Shown here piece by piece: positions 34,967 through 44,889 of a stretch of DNA of 64,000 nucleotides (position 1 is its first letter; each line of letters starts with the position of its first letter). The notes beneath the pieces were generated by a model. The model was not told the DNA's origin. It searched no databases and was given only the letters and a program-made list of their open reading frames with translations. The stretch covers positions 58,531 through 122,530 of the forward strand of contig NZ_NIXO01000014.1 in NCBI RefSeq assembly GCF_002204795.1, given 5' to 3'. This DNA is from Pseudomonas sp. K2I15. Its GTDB lineage: Bacteria > Pseudomonadota > Gammaproteobacteria > Pseudomonadales > Pseudomonadaceae. A program made the position numbers and the translations under genes.

Positions 34967-35944
34967 TCAGTGTTTCCAGGCGGTCGGGTTCACCAGGTTC
35001 TTCGGCTTCTCACCCGCCAGCGCCGCCAGCAGATTGTCCACCGCACACGTGGCCATCGCTTCCCGCGTCTCATGGGTGGCGGAACCGATATGTGGCGTCG
35101 CCACCACGTTGTTCAGGCGCAACAACGATGAGTCATGCCCCAGCGGCTCGCGCACAAACACATCCAGTCCGGCCGCGCGAATCGTGCGCTGTTGCAACGC
35201 TTCGATCAGCGCCGGCTCGTCCACCACCTTGCCCCGGGATATATTGATAAAGATCGTCTCCGGGCCCATCAGTGCGAACTCTTCAGCACCAATCAAACCT
35301 TCGGTTTCAGCGGTCAGTGGCAAAGTCAGACAGACAAAGTCGGCTTGCTGGAGCAGGTCCGGCAGGCTGCGGTATTCGGCGTTAAAACGCTGTTCCACCG
35401 CAGGCTTTGGCGAGTGGCTGTGGTAGATCACCGGCATGCCGAAACCGAAATGCCCGCGTTGAGCGAGGGCTTCGCCAATGCGGCCCATGCCGATAATGCC
35501 CAGGGTCTTGCCGTGCACGTCGCTGCCGAAATGCAGCGGGCCGATGTTCTGGTTCCAGTTGCCCGCGCGCACCATATTGGCCAGCTCCACCACCCGCCGA
35601 GCCGTCGCCAGGATCAGCGCGAAGCCGGTATCGGCGGTGGTTTCGGTCAGCACGTCAGGCGTGTTGCTGAGCAGGATGCCGCGCTGGGTCAGGTAGTCGA
35701 TGTCGTAGTTGTCGACGCCCACCGACACGCTGGCGACGGCCTCAAGGTTCGGCGCCAGGTCAAGCAATTTGGCGTCCAGGCGCAGGCTGGCGCCGAGCAA
35801 CCCACGAGCTGCCGGCAAGGCTTCGCGCAGTTTGGCCAGGCCGCTTTCATCCAGCGACTCAATCAGCGTGACCTCGGCCTGCTCATGCAGGCGGGCCATC
35901 AGCGGCGCAGAGAGTTTTTTGTAGAGCACGACAGACTTTTTCAT
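34967..35944 (-). CDS. kguD: 2-ketogluconate-6-phosphate reductase
   Basis: Reduces 2-keto-6-phosphogluconate to 6-phosphogluconate, the last step of peripheral 2-ketogluconate use. 325 residues of the D-2-hydroxyacid dehydrogenase family. Cofactor motif GIIGMGRIGEALAQRG; catalytic Arg in NISRGKVVDE, Glu in FVREPLGH and His in TPHIGSATHE. Its ATG shares one base with the kguT stop, so translation is coupled. Its position last in the kguE-K-T-D order, as in P. aeruginosa and P. putida, fixes the identity. Confidence 0.93.
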   Translation of the reverse strand: MKKSVVLYKKLSAPLMARLHEQAEVTLIESLDESGLAKLREALPAARGLLGASLRLDAKLLDLAPNLEAVASVSVGVDNYDIDYLTQRGILLSNTPDVLTETTADTGFALILATARRVVELANMVRAGNWNQNIGPLHFGSDVHGKTLGIIGMGRIGEALAQRGHFGFGMPVIYHSHSPKPAVEQRFNAEYRSLPDLLQQADFVCLTLPLTAETEGLIGAEEFALMGPETIFINISRGKVVDEPALIEALQQRTIRAAGLDVFVREPLGHDSSLLRLNNVVATPHIGSATHETREAMATCAVDNLLAALAGEKPKNLVNPTAWKH

Positions 35945-37239
35945 CAGGTCTTTACCTTCAATTCAAGGGAATGCAGCGGGGCGCGTTCGCGGTCACTGGC
36001 GCCGGGCTTGAGAAAGATCGTCAGCACCACCGACACCAGCAGCGCGCCGCTCATCAGCAGGTACGAGGCGCCCGGCGAACCGGTGCTGCTGTTGAGGTAG
36101 CCCACCAGGTAGGAGCCGCCAAAGGAACCGAGGGCGCCCATGCTGTTGATCAGTGCCATGGCGCCGCCGGCGACGTTGGCCGGGAGGATTTCCGGCACGA
36201 TCGCGAAAAACGGCCCGTAAGGTGCGTACATGCAGGCCCCGGCGATCACCAGCAGGGTGTACGACCACCAGAAGTGTTCGGCGCCCAGCATGTAGGACGC
36301 ATAAAACGCGATGGAGGCGATCAACAACGGCGGCCACACAAAGCGTTTACGTTTTTGCAGTTTGTCCGAGCCCCAGGACACTACGAGCATGCCGATCACT
36401 GCTGCCAGGTACGGCAGCGCCGACAGCCAACCGGCCTCGACCATGTCCATCTTCAGGCCAGCCTTGAGGATCGACGGCAGCCACAGCACGAAGCCATACA
36501 CGCCAATGCTCCAGCAGAAAAACTGCAGCGCCAGGATGATCACCTTGGGTGAGCGAAAGGCTTCGGCGTAGTTCTTCACCGCCTTGATACCCACCTGTTC
36601 TTCGGCGAGGGCGGTTTGCAGGTCTTTTTTGTGCTGCTCGCTCAGCCATTTGGCGTCTGCGGGTTTTTCATCCGCCAGCTTCCACCAGATAAACGCCCAC
36701 AGCACGGCTGGCAGGCCTTCGATGATAAACATCCAGCGCCAGCTGAAATGCTGCACCAGATAGCCCGACACCACCGACATCCACATCATGGTCACCGGGT
36801 TGCCGAGGATCAGGAAGGTGTTGGCCCGTGAGCGTTCCGCGCGGGTGAACCAGTGGCACAGGTACACCAGCATCGCCGGCATCACGGCGGCTTCGACCAC
36901 CCCGAGCATGAAGCGGATCACGATCAGCATGTAGGCGTTGGACACCATGCCGGTCAGGGTGGCCAGGCCGCCCCAGAGGATCAGGCTGACGAAAATCAGC
37001 TTTTTAACGCTGCGCTTTTGCGCGTAGATCGCGCCCGGCACCTGGAAGAAAAAGTAGCCGAGGAAGAACAACGCACCGAGCAATGACGACATGCCTGGGG
37101 TGATCATCAGGTCTTCGGCCATCCCGGAGGCGGCGGCAAAGCCGTAGTTGGCGCGGTCCAGGTACGCCAGGCTGTAGGTGATAAACACGATGGGCATGAT
37201 GTACCACCAACGGCGGGTGGCGAGTTTCAACGGTTCCAT
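35944..37239 (-). CDS. kguT: 2-ketogluconate MFS transporter
   Basis: Inner-membrane importer of 2-ketogluconate, 431 residues, 12 predicted helices. ACS-family signatures: FITYSLAYLDRANYGFAAAS in helix 1 and FFFQVPGAIYAQKRSVKKL before helix 3. Synteny with kguK and kguD on the same strand supports the substrate. A REP doublet occupies much of the 111-base gap from kguK. Confidence 0.93.
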   Translation of the reverse strand: MEPLKLATRRWWYIMPIVFITYSLAYLDRANYGFAAASGMAEDLMITPGMSSLLGALFFLGYFFFQVPGAIYAQKRSVKKLIFVSLILWGGLATLTGMVSNAYMLIVIRFMLGVVEAAVMPAMLVYLCHWFTRAERSRANTFLILGNPVTMMWMSVVSGYLVQHFSWRWMFIIEGLPAVLWAFIWWKLADEKPADAKWLSEQHKKDLQTALAEEQVGIKAVKNYAEAFRSPKVIILALQFFCWSIGVYGFVLWLPSILKAGLKMDMVEAGWLSALPYLAAVIGMLVVSWGSDKLQKRKRFVWPPLLIASIAFYASYMLGAEHFWWSYTLLVIAGACMYAPYGPFFAIVPEILPANVAGGAMALINSMGALGSFGGSYLVGYLNSSTGSPGASYLLMSGALLVSVVLTIFLKPGASDRERAPLHSLELKVKT

Positions 37240-37289
37240 AAAGTGGCTCCTGAGCTTGTTGTAGTTGTGGCAACAGGTAACTGGGTAGC

Positions 37290-37377
37290 AGCGAGCTTGC
37301 TCGCGAAAAACCTAAGGGCACCGCGTTTATTCAGGTGGCCCGTGTCATCGTTAACGACCTTCGCGAGCAAGCTCGCT
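37290..37377. repeat. REP doublet overlapping the kguK 3' end
   Basis: Arms AGCGAGCTTGCTCGCGAA (37290-37307) and TTCGCGAGCAAGCTCGCT (37360-37377) pair perfectly around a 52-base loop. The right arm lies inside kguK and encodes its last residues. The loop resembles that of the element at 49464, so both are copies of one dispersed repeat. Confidence 0.9.
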
Positions 37378-38313
37378 CCTACAGTAAGCGGGCAGATCTT
37401 CACGCAACGGCAAACCTTCCATGTCGCCACGGCTCTGCACCGCGCGGCTGCCGATCCAGTTGCCGCGCTGTACGGCCTCGCTGAAGCTAAGGTTTTCCAA
37501 CAACGCACTGATCATGCCGACGGCAAACCCGTCGCCAGCGCCCACCGTGTCGACCACTTTGGCCACGGGAACGGCGGCGACAAAACCCTGATCCAGTTGC
37601 GTGCGGTAATACGCGCCGTGGGGGCCGAGCTTGATGGCCACGGCTTCCACGCCCTTGTCGAGGTAAAACGCGGCGATGTCGGCCGGGTCTTCAAACCCGG
37701 TGAGCAAACGGCCTTCGCTCAGCCCCGGCAACACCCAATCCGCCAGGCAGGCGAGGGCGTTGATTTCGCTGATCATGCGTTGCTCATTGGCCCACAGGGA
37801 CGGGCGCAGGTTCGGGTCGAAGGACACGCTGCGCCCGGCCTCGCGCATTTGCGTCATCAGTTGGCGCGACAGCTCGCGCGTGGCATCCGACAGCGCCGGA
37901 GGAATACCGGTGGCGTGCAGGTGCCGGGCTTGCAACAGCTCAGGCTTGATCGCCTCGACCGACAAATGGCTGGCGGCCGAGCCGCGGCGGAAGTATTCCA
38001 CCTGCGGATCATCGCCGGCTTCTTCGCGGGACTTGAGTTGAAAGCCGGTGGGATGCAGCGGGTCGATCGCCACGTGCCCGCAGTCCAGGCCTTCGTTCTG
38101 CAAGGTGTCTACTACAAAACGCCCGAGGGAATCGGCGCCCACGCGGCTCAGCCACGCCACGTTGAAACCCAGGCGCGACAGGCCGATGGCGACGTTGCTG
38201 TCGGCGCCGGCAATGCGCTTGTGAAATTGCGCAACCTGGGCCAGGTCGCCGGTCTGTTCGGCGACAAACATCGCCATGGTTTCACCAAATGACAGGATAT
38301 CGATCTTAGACAT
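37351..38313 (-). CDS. kguK: 2-ketogluconate kinase
   Basis: PfkB-family sugar kinase that phosphorylates 2-ketogluconate at C6. 320 residues from the ATG at 38313 ([20 protein letters not shown]). N-terminal PfkB signature [14 protein letters not shown] and C-terminal ATP/catalytic signature [13 protein letters not shown] with the catalytic Asp. The start overlaps the kguE stop by eight bases. The extreme C-terminus, [11 protein letters not shown], is encoded by the arm of a REP element, which also supplies the stop region. Confidence 0.94.
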   Translation of the reverse strand: MSKIDILSFGETMAMFVAEQTGDLAQVAQFHKRIAGADSNVAIGLSRLGFNVAWLSRVGADSLGRFVVDTLQNEGLDCGHVAIDPLHPTGFQLKSREEAGDDPQVEYFRRGSAASHLSVEAIKPELLQARHLHATGIPPALSDATRELSRQLMTQMREAGRSVSFDPNLRPSLWANEQRMISEINALACLADWVLPGLSEGRLLTGFEDPADIAAFYLDKGVEAVAIKLGPHGAYYRTQLDQGFVAAVPVAKVVDTVGAGDGFAVGMISALLENLSFSEAVQRGNWIGSRAVQSRGDMEGLPLREDLPAYCRSELAREGR

Positions 38314-39088
38314 GCGCGTTCTCCACGCGGGGCTGGCCAAGGACGGCGAGGGCGGCGACCTGCTGTGCGGTGACCTGCACCAGGTCATCACCTTGCAGCG
38401 GAAATTCCACGGCCCGGGTAATACCTTGAGTCATAGACCTGAGCAGTTGTTCCCACAGATGCAGGTCGGCGGCGCCCGGCGGCAGTGCTACCAGCTTGCC
38501 GTCGGCGCGTCGGGCCACGGCCTTGCAGTGCAGGTAATCCACATGCCGGCCCAGCAGGCGTGCGGCGGTGGTCGCAGATTGGTCCTGCCATTGCCAGTTG
38601 CCGATGTCGAAGGTCATTTTCACCGGCACGGCCAGGCGCTCGGCTTCGTTGAAAAAACGCTGCATGGGTTCAATGCGCCCGCCGTGCAGGGTCTGGTCGT
38701 TCTCCACCAGCAGCTTGACCGGATGCCGGTTGAGCAGGGCGCTCAAGCTGTCCAGGTCGTTGGTGTCGGTGAAATAACCGAGGGAGACTTTCAACCAGCG
38801 GGCGCCGAACGCCTGGGCGCGGTCGAGGGTAGCGGCCAGTTCGGCGTTGGGTTGCGAGCGGCCTGCCACCCAGAGTTCCAGGGGCGAGGAGAACACGCAT
38901 TCCAGGCCTTGATCGGCGGCGGCTTGCGCCAGTTCAGAAGGTTGTTCGGTGGTCAGCAGTTCTTCACGCCATTCGATGCGTTGCGCGCCGGCCTGGGCCA
39001 GCACTTCAACAAAAGCCAGCTGGCCGCGATCGCGGACCAGGTCGGCGCCGTAGCTGGAAAGGCTGATGGAAACGGGGTATTTGTGCAT
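38306..39088 (-). CDS. kguE: KguE, TIM-barrel sugar isomerase/epimerase-like protein
   Basis: 260 residues of the xylose-isomerase-like TIM-barrel superfamily. Metal-site candidates are Glu in KLLVENDQT, Asp in KMTFDIGNW and His in VDYLHCKAV. It is first in the kgu operon, directly after a PtxS operator. Its biochemical role in 2-ketogluconate use is not settled; epimerase is the customary guess. It overlaps kguK by eight bases. Confidence 0.92.
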   Translation of the reverse strand: MHKYPVSISLSSYGADLVRDRGQLAFVEVLAQAGAQRIEWREELLTTEQPSELAQAAADQGLECVFSSPLELWVAGRSQPNAELAATLDRAQAFGARWLKVSLGYFTDTNDLDSLSALLNRHPVKLLVENDQTLHGGRIEPMQRFFNEAERLAVPVKMTFDIGNWQWQDQSATTAARLLGRHVDYLHCKAVARRADGKLVALPPGAADLHLWEQLLRSMTQGITRAVEFPLQGDDLVQVTAQQVAALAVLGQPRVENAHV

Positions 39089-39101
39089 TGTTGTTTACCT
39101 C

Positions 39102-39115
39102 TGAAACCGGTTTCA
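39102..39115. promoter_or_regulatory. PtxS operator of the kgu operon
   Basis: TGAAACCGGTTTCA, a perfect 14-base palindrome identical to the described PtxS binding site. It lies 14 bases upstream of the kguE ATG, where bound PtxS would block transcription until 2-ketogluconate releases it. Confidence 0.92.
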
Positions 39116-39133
39116 TTTTTTGGCAAAAAAATA

Positions 39134-40153
39134 TCAGGTGGGTTGGGTCGAGCCGCGAACAATCAGTTGCGGCAGGAAGTCCAGCGTTCGTGTCGGTGCT
39201 GTATCGCCGCGCAACCGCTTGAGCAAACAGTCAAACGCGCTGGCACCAATGGCTTCGGTAGGCTGGGCGAGGGCGGTGATGCCGCTGCCCACCAGTGGGT
39301 ACCAATCCAGGTCATCCAGGGCGATCAAGCCGACATCCTCAAATAGCTTGCAGCCCAGTTCTTTCAGCGCACGGGTGCAGGCCAGTGCGGCAATGCCGTT
39401 GGCGCAAAACAGGGCTTTGGGGCCGGCTTGAGGCGTGGCGAGGAAGCTTTGCAGGCGGGCATTGAAGTGGCTGTGGATCTCCAGCACGGCGCCGCTTAAA
39501 GCACTGCGCTGGCTGATCTCGGCCTTGAAACTTTCCAGACGTTCCAGCCGTGAGCTGGTGCCATCGGTGGCTTCGCAGACCAATAGCAGGTCGCGGTAGC
39601 CTTGTTGTTCGAGATGTTCCACCGCCATGCGCACCGCCACCGGGTTATCCAGCCCCACCAGGTCGCTGTGCAGCGGCTCGACCTTGCGGTCCACCAGCAC
39701 CAGGGGCATTTCCCGTTGAAGTTCCAGCAGTTGATCAAGGTGATGGCCGAGGGTATTCACGATCAGCCCTTCGATGTTGTAGGCACGCAGGGCCGCCAGG
39801 TGCTGGCTTTCCTGCTCGTCGTCGCGGTCGGTGTTGCACACCACCAGGCTGTAGCCGTGCTGACGGCAGGCGGTTTCCACACCATGCATCACGGCAATCG
39901 AATAGGGGTTGCGGATATCGGCCACCAGCATGCCGATCAGGCGGGTGCGCCCGCGCTTCAGGCCGCGGGCCATCTGGTTGGGGCGGTAGCCCAGCTCGTC
40001 GATGGCCTGCTCGATGCGCAGGGCGATGGCGTCGGAGAGCAGGGCGCGGTCGTCGCCGATAAAGCGCGACACGCTGGCTTTGGAGACGCCGGCGCGCTCG
40101 GCCACGTCAAGCATGGTCACACGGCTGCGCTGGGCGGCGGAAAAAGTAGTCAC
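39134..40153 (-). CDS. ptxS: LacI-family repressor PtxS
   Basis: Repressor of 2-ketogluconate genes, 339 residues from a GTG at 40153 (AAAGG eight bases upstream); the open frame runs up to 40198 but without a credible start. N-terminal LacI helix-turn-helix: TMLDVAERAGVSKASVSRFI. The hinge region YRPNQMARGLKRGRTRLIGM leads to a periplasmic-binding-protein-like effector domain that should bind 2-ketogluconate. Its own promoter carries the same palindrome, so it is autoregulated, as known for PtxS in P. putida and P. aeruginosa. Confidence 0.95.
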   Translation of the reverse strand: MTTFSAAQRSRVTMLDVAERAGVSKASVSRFIGDDRALLSDAIALRIEQAIDELGYRPNQMARGLKRGRTRLIGMLVADIRNPYSIAVMHGVETACRQHGYSLVVCNTDRDDEQESQHLAALRAYNIEGLIVNTLGHHLDQLLELQREMPLVLVDRKVEPLHSDLVGLDNPVAVRMAVEHLEQQGYRDLLLVCEATDGTSSRLERLESFKAEISQRSALSGAVLEIHSHFNARLQSFLATPQAGPKALFCANGIAALACTRALKELGCKLFEDVGLIALDDLDWYPLVGSGITALAQPTEAIGASAFDCLLKRLRGDTAPTRTLDFLPQLIVRGSTQPT

Positions 40154-40201
40154 AGTGACGGCCTTTCTTATTGGAGGTATGGACGGCAGTGGAATCAACG
40201 C

Positions 40202-40215
40202 TGAAACCGGTTTCA
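40202..40215. promoter_or_regulatory. PtxS operator of ptxS
   Basis: TGAAACCGGTTTCA, identical to the copy at 39102 and extended to 16 bases by C and G on either side. It lies 48 bases upstream of the ptxS GTG. Confidence 0.92.
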
Positions 40216-40425
40216 GAAAAGCATCAGCGTGCCCACCTCGTCAAGAAAATCTTGGCTGCGCAATCCCAGCCTGGGTGAGTGAAGCCGACGAACGGCGGCC
40301 TTACCTGTTAGTTCTGACAGTATCCCCAAGCATAAAGCAGGAGTTCAATTGCTCGCAGGCAGATCGCTTTCGGTGCACATCGGAGCGACGGTAAACGGGT
40401 GCGAGATGATTCCTGGGAGAGCCGG

Positions 40426-42384
40426 ATGAATACTTCAACCGCAGGTCAACGTGGTGCAGGTGCACCGGGTGTATTTGTCATACAGGCGCCGACGGTGGTC
40501 GACGCGCTGCCTGACGGATTGATCCCTGTGCGGTTCACGTTTTCCCCTCTGCAGATAGATATCGTGGAGCCCTGGACCGTTCTGCCCGTGGCAGGACTCA
40601 GTGCGTTTGTGATCTTTATCTGGGATGTCGCCGGTGCCGCCCCCACCGAACTCCCCCCTATAGAACTGCGTGGTCCCATTACCGCTTTGGACTTTCCCTA
40701 TCGTGTTGAGATCCCCGAGTCATGGCTATTGAGCAGCGCCGTCGTTAATCTCTCGTTCCGCGTTCACAATGTCAGGCCAGACAGTCCCACGTTCGATGAA
40801 TCGAACAGCGTGACGATTACCATCGACCACGATGCCCCTGGTCGTAGCCGCGAGCTGGACCCGGCGATTTTTCCGGTCGACCCCATCACTGAAGGTTATC
40901 TGGGCGCCAATCCACTTGTGCCCATCGAGATCCCTGACACCTATTTTGATCGCAAGGTCGGTGACGAGGTGTTGATTTACCTGAGCGCGATCAACTCGTT
41001 ACCCACGGGCGCGCCCACGTTGATTTCGTCGCCGCTGCCCACTGACTCCGGTCCGATCTTCGTTGACGTTCCCCGTGATTTTTTTCGCCGATTCCCGGGC
41101 GCCCGAAGGCTCTATTGTTTCTATCGGTTGAGAGACCGCGCCGCAAACCTGAACCTGGCATTTTCGCGAGTCGCAGAAGTGGAACTGCTGCTGAACACGC
41201 CTCCGTCGGACCTGCCGCAGCCGCAGGTTCCTGCCTATGACGCAGACCTGCTGATCGACCGTGCGGACGCTCGCCGAATCGTTTCGGTGCGCGTTCCCTC
41301 GGACTATCTGGGCTGGAATCCGGGCGACCAATGTTATGTCGAATGGGATGGTATTTTACTACCGCCAGTGGAGGTGATTTCCACGCCCTTTTCAGTTCCG
41401 GTCAGTTGGCCGGTGCTGATCGCCAATGGGGCCGATCTGCGGCGCCTGGTGGACGTGGGGGTACGCTATTTCATTCGCCGGGCGGGCGACACGGTAGGGC
41501 CGGGTGTGGTCTCGCCCTGGACCCTGGTGACGGTGGACATGACCATTGCCGGTCGGGATCACGCTGATGCGCCTGCTTTGCTGAATCGGACCCTTGCGCT
41601 GGTGAACGTCTTTGGCAGTGTTTCCAATACTGCCAACTACCTCGACTTTCGCGACAGTATCGGGTCAGTGAGAGTCACATTCCCCTTGTTTGACAATCCG
41701 CAGCTGGGTGAAGTCGCTGATCTTTACTGGCCGTCCCGCCCGGGCCCCGTGGCCACCTATACCGTCAAGCCGTTCGATATCGGCGGTGCAACGGTGACCT
41801 TTGACAATGAGGTTGACTGGCAGGTGATTGTGGACGGCGGCACCAACGCCCGCACGCTGGTGCACTACCGGACCAGCAATTTCGTCAATGAGCAGTTGTC
41901 GCCGGACCAAGTGGTCAGCGTCAACGTTGCACCGCCTGTCAGCTACCCTCGGCCCAGCTTCCCGCAATCCACGGCGGCCACGAATTTTATTCTCACCTGC
42001 GCCACCCAGCCGCCCATCTGGGATGGCGTTCAAGTATTGATCGGCCCGGATTCGCGCATACAGCACGGGGATCTGGTCCGGTTGACCTGGCAGGGTTACC
42101 GGCAGAGCCCGGATGTCGATCCCATCCCTGAAACGCTCGAGACCTTTGATCATACGTGGGACGAGGTTGCCGATGCGGCGGGTTACACCTTCCTGGTCCT
42201 GCCCTACGAGCTGTTGATCAAACCGTTGAAAGACAACGCGGGGGCGGAGGCGACGTACACCGTGTTCCGGGGAGGGATCCCGACAGGTACTTCGTCGTCC
42301 CGGTTCGTACAACTTGATCGCGTGGTCAATTCATCGCCACCGAACCCTACTTATTGCGGCCCGGGAGGTAACGGTCCTGAGTGA
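40426..42384 (+). CDS. Multi-domain beta-sandwich (Ig-like) protein A, unknown
   Basis: 652 residues from the ATG at 40426 (GGGAG six bases upstream). No recognised family. It reads as five consecutive beta-rich domains of about 110-130 residues. Each has a phrase like GD-x-V-x-[LI]-x-W (VGDEVLIYLS, PGDQCYVEWDG, HGDLVRLTWQG), then a vP-x-x-[YF/L] edge and an xRYxIRRAG-like strand (VGVRYFIRRAGD). It has no signal peptide and no membrane helix. Two cysteines near the last domain (FILTCATQPP and NPTYCGPG) recur in the next gene, which is a paralogue. An adhesin-like or secreted role is only a guess. Confidence 0.82.
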   Translation: MNTSTAGQRGAGAPGVFVIQAPTVVDALPDGLIPVRFTFSPLQIDIVEPWTVLPVAGLSAFVIFIWDVAGAAPTELPPIELRGPITALDFPYRVEIPESWLLSSAVVNLSFRVHNVRPDSPTFDESNSVTITIDHDAPGRSRELDPAIFPVDPITEGYLGANPLVPIEIPDTYFDRKVGDEVLIYLSAINSLPTGAPTLISSPLPTDSGPIFVDVPRDFFRRFPGARRLYCFYRLRDRAANLNLAFSRVAEVELLLNTPPSDLPQPQVPAYDADLLIDRADARRIVSVRVPSDYLGWNPGDQCYVEWDGILLPPVEVISTPFSVPVSWPVLIANGADLRRLVDVGVRYFIRRAGDTVGPGVVSPWTLVTVDMTIAGRDHADAPALLNRTLALVNVFGSVSNTANYLDFRDSIGSVRVTFPLFDNPQLGEVADLYWPSRPGPVATYTVKPFDIGGATVTFDNEVDWQVIVDGGTNARTLVHYRTSNFVNEQLSPDQVVSVNVAPPVSYPRPSFPQSTAATNFILTCATQPPIWDGVQVLIGPDSRIQHGDLVRLTWQGYRQSPDVDPIPETLETFDHTWDEVADAAGYTFLVLPYELLIKPLKDNAGAEATYTVFRGGIPTGTSSSRFVQLDRVVNSSPPNPTYCGPGGNGPE

Positions 42385-42610
42385 AGGCTAAGACCAATGG
42401 ATCAGCGTCAACGACGTTAAACGAAATTAAATGACGCTGATCGGTTAACTATTCCTTAGTTGATTTTTTGCAAGTTTTCGTTGGTCGACAGTTAATCGGT
42501 CCAAGAACCTGTTGCCGAAAATCAATGGCGGACAACTCAACGAACAACAACTGGATGGACAAGTGCGTGTTGATGTAACGCATCTATTAAACAGCAATGG
42601 AGAAATTGAA

Positions 42611-44608
42611 ATGAGTAAAATTTTCCAGATCAACAACACAATAACACTCGTACCGTCTATAACAGCGCCCACCATTGTGGAAGCGCTGGATAATGTGACG
42701 GGGCTTATTCCCGTGCGGGTGGCCGCCGTTGGTATAACCGTTGAGTGCCGTCTCGGCGCTGCCCGGCTTGGCACGGACTGGGTCAGCATCGAAATCAGGA
42801 CCGCCGGGACGATTCCAGGCCCTTGGTCACTGCTTGTACCGCCGAGGCAAATCAGTACAGCGGCGTTTCCAGTCCCGCCCCCTATATTTAATATTTTTGT
42901 ACCTGGTGGTGCTGGCGGTTTCGAGAATGGGGTCTATGAACTCAGGAACCTCCAATACCGAAATGGGCCGGCGGGGCCAGGTGCTGCACTGGACGAGTCG
43001 TTCCCTGCGCCCTTCAGGGTCGACACCATTGCACCGTATGCCACGCTCTCGATCCCCTTTCAGCCGTTGGTACCGGTTTTGGTCAATGCGCCACCGGGAA
43101 CCGTCATCGATAATGATTTTCTCACTACGCAAGGTGGTCTGGAAATTGCCATTCCTGATAATACCTTCCTTCCGGTGGCCGGCGCGTGGGAGGCGGGTGA
43201 CATCCTTGAGTTCTACTGGAGCCCGGTGATGGACCCTCGACCGAAGTTTTTTGTGGGGTCCCAGCCGATGCTTCAAACGGGCAACACGTTTTTCCTGCTC
43301 GCAGCCGACATCGTTCTCAGCGGGCTGTATTATTTTTTCTACACGATCATTGACAGGGCCGGCAATCCCAGCCGGCCCTCGTTCAATGAATTTCGAGATG
43401 TTTCATTATTGGACGACCCGGTGCTGGAGGCGCCGTTCCTGCCATTGGCGCCCGCTCCGGAGGGTGGCAGTACCGACAATTTGATCGACATCAAAGATTA
43501 TATGCAGGGCGTCGATGTCTGGATTGAAACCTATACGAACCCGGCCCCACTGGTGGATCGGGGCGAAGTGCAATGGGAGGCCGAGCTATACGGCCCTCAG
43601 CAGGGGCCGATTGCAACGTTTCCGGAGGTGTTCCGGAACATGAATGATGCGATCAAGGCGTCTTATACCCAGGTTAAGGGGCCTCAGCCGGTTAGTGTGC
43701 GCTACCGGATTGATCGCGGCGGTATATTTTTTTATTCCCCGGATAAAGACATTTTGCTCGACCTGTCGGTGGAAGGTCCGACATTACCCGGTACCCTTGA
43801 ACCGGGCGACGATAACCCGTTGTTGAACCCGATCCATCTTTTTGGGGCGGTTTCAGATGAGGAAGATGTTCTTCGGGAAGTGGACGCCAATCTGCCTGTT
43901 CGGGCAGAAATCATATTGTGGAACGTCCCGGAGTTACCGGCTCCGGGCCTTGATATCACCGTGTTGTACGGCACGACCGAGGAGCGGGTCGGGCCTTTTC
44001 CTATAGGTACCACGGCGCCCGGCACGCTTTTGACGTTCGACATCCCTTGGGATGTGGTCGCCAGACACGGTAACGGCCCACAGATTGTTCGCTACGTTGT
44101 CACCGGACCTGGTACGACGAACGAAAACCGATCGGGGCCTACCACCGTTAATGTGATTGATGCCGTGTCGGTGATCTTGAATCCTGTTCAGTTCTTGCGC
44201 GCCGTGGATCCGGCTCTCAATGTTCTGGATTGTTCGTCGCTACGCCAGAGAGGGGCTGGCACTCCACCGGTGTTATACGCTGAAATCTTTATGCCGGGGG
44301 ATCCGAGGCTGGCCGGCGGCAGCGTGGTCACATTGACGTTGACACTCCTGGGCGTTCACCCGGAGTTCCCGCCAGGCCCATTCACGCAGGACTTCCCTCA
44401 CACCTTGAGCGACGATGAGGCGACAAATGGCTACACTTTCCAGATTGATTACCGTCCATTCCTGGCCTTGGTGGTGGTCGGTACGATCGAGGCGTCCTAC
44501 ACCGTGCCGGTCGCAGGGGGGGCCACAGGGCGTGGTACTCCGGTTGACGGGATTGTGATCTGGAATCCTGCCACTTACTGCGATGGAGTGGTGATCCCTA
44601 CACCTTGA
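42611..44608 (+). CDS. Multi-domain beta-sandwich (Ig-like) protein B, paralogue of A
   Basis: 665 residues from the ATG at 42611 (GGAGA seven bases upstream); the frame extends to 42512 without a better start. It shares with protein A the opening APTIVEALDNVTGLIPVRV (A: APTVVDALPDGLIPVRF), the five-domain layout with GDILEFYWSP and VSVRYRIDRGG phrases, and the terminal cysteine pair (LDCSSL and NPATYCDG). No signal peptide. The 226-base gap before it is noticeably AT-rich. A terminator hairpin follows 22 bases after the stop, so A and B may be one unit. Function unknown. Confidence 0.82.
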   Translation: MSKIFQINNTITLVPSITAPTIVEALDNVTGLIPVRVAAVGITVECRLGAARLGTDWVSIEIRTAGTIPGPWSLLVPPRQISTAAFPVPPPIFNIFVPGGAGGFENGVYELRNLQYRNGPAGPGAALDESFPAPFRVDTIAPYATLSIPFQPLVPVLVNAPPGTVIDNDFLTTQGGLEIAIPDNTFLPVAGAWEAGDILEFYWSPVMDPRPKFFVGSQPMLQTGNTFFLLAADIVLSGLYYFFYTIIDRAGNPSRPSFNEFRDVSLLDDPVLEAPFLPLAPAPEGGSTDNLIDIKDYMQGVDVWIETYTNPAPLVDRGEVQWEAELYGPQQGPIATFPEVFRNMNDAIKASYTQVKGPQPVSVRYRIDRGGIFFYSPDKDILLDLSVEGPTLPGTLEPGDDNPLLNPIHLFGAVSDEEDVLREVDANLPVRAEIILWNVPELPAPGLDITVLYGTTEERVGPFPIGTTAPGTLLTFDIPWDVVARHGNGPQIVRYVVTGPGTTNENRSGPTTVNVIDAVSVILNPVQFLRAVDPALNVLDCSSLRQRGAGTPPVLYAEIFMPGDPRLAGGSVVTLTLTLLGVHPEFPPGPFTQDFPHTLSDDEATNGYTFQIDYRPFLALVVVGTIEASYTVPVAGGATGRGTPVDGIVIWNPATYCDGVVIPTP

Positions 44609-44630
44609 CGCTGTCGAGGACTGTAGAAAA

Positions 44631-44659
44631 ACAAAAGGGAAGCTTGGCTTCCCTTTTGT
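44631..44659 (+). terminator. Terminator after protein B
   Basis: ACAAAAGGGAAGC (44631-44643) and GCTTCCCTTTTGT (44647-44659) form a perfect 13-bp stem with a 3-base loop; the T-rich right arm and an outer TGTAGAA/TTCTACA pair extend it. Confidence 0.85.
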
Positions 44660-44889
44660 GCTTCTACAGCAGTCCGGAACGCCCTTCTATTCAGCCAGGA
44701 TGCATACTTCGGGCTTCTACTGTCCCCGTTTCCTAAGTCAACATTACCAATTACTCGTTGCTGTTCAGATTAGTCCTACATCATCAGGGAAGTTCGATCC
44801 GTACTCTTTGCGCCGCACAGGTAAGGCTTCATTCCAAGGGAACGAGCCAAACCGTTTTCAGTGGCTCTATCCTCAGAGAGTGAACAACC

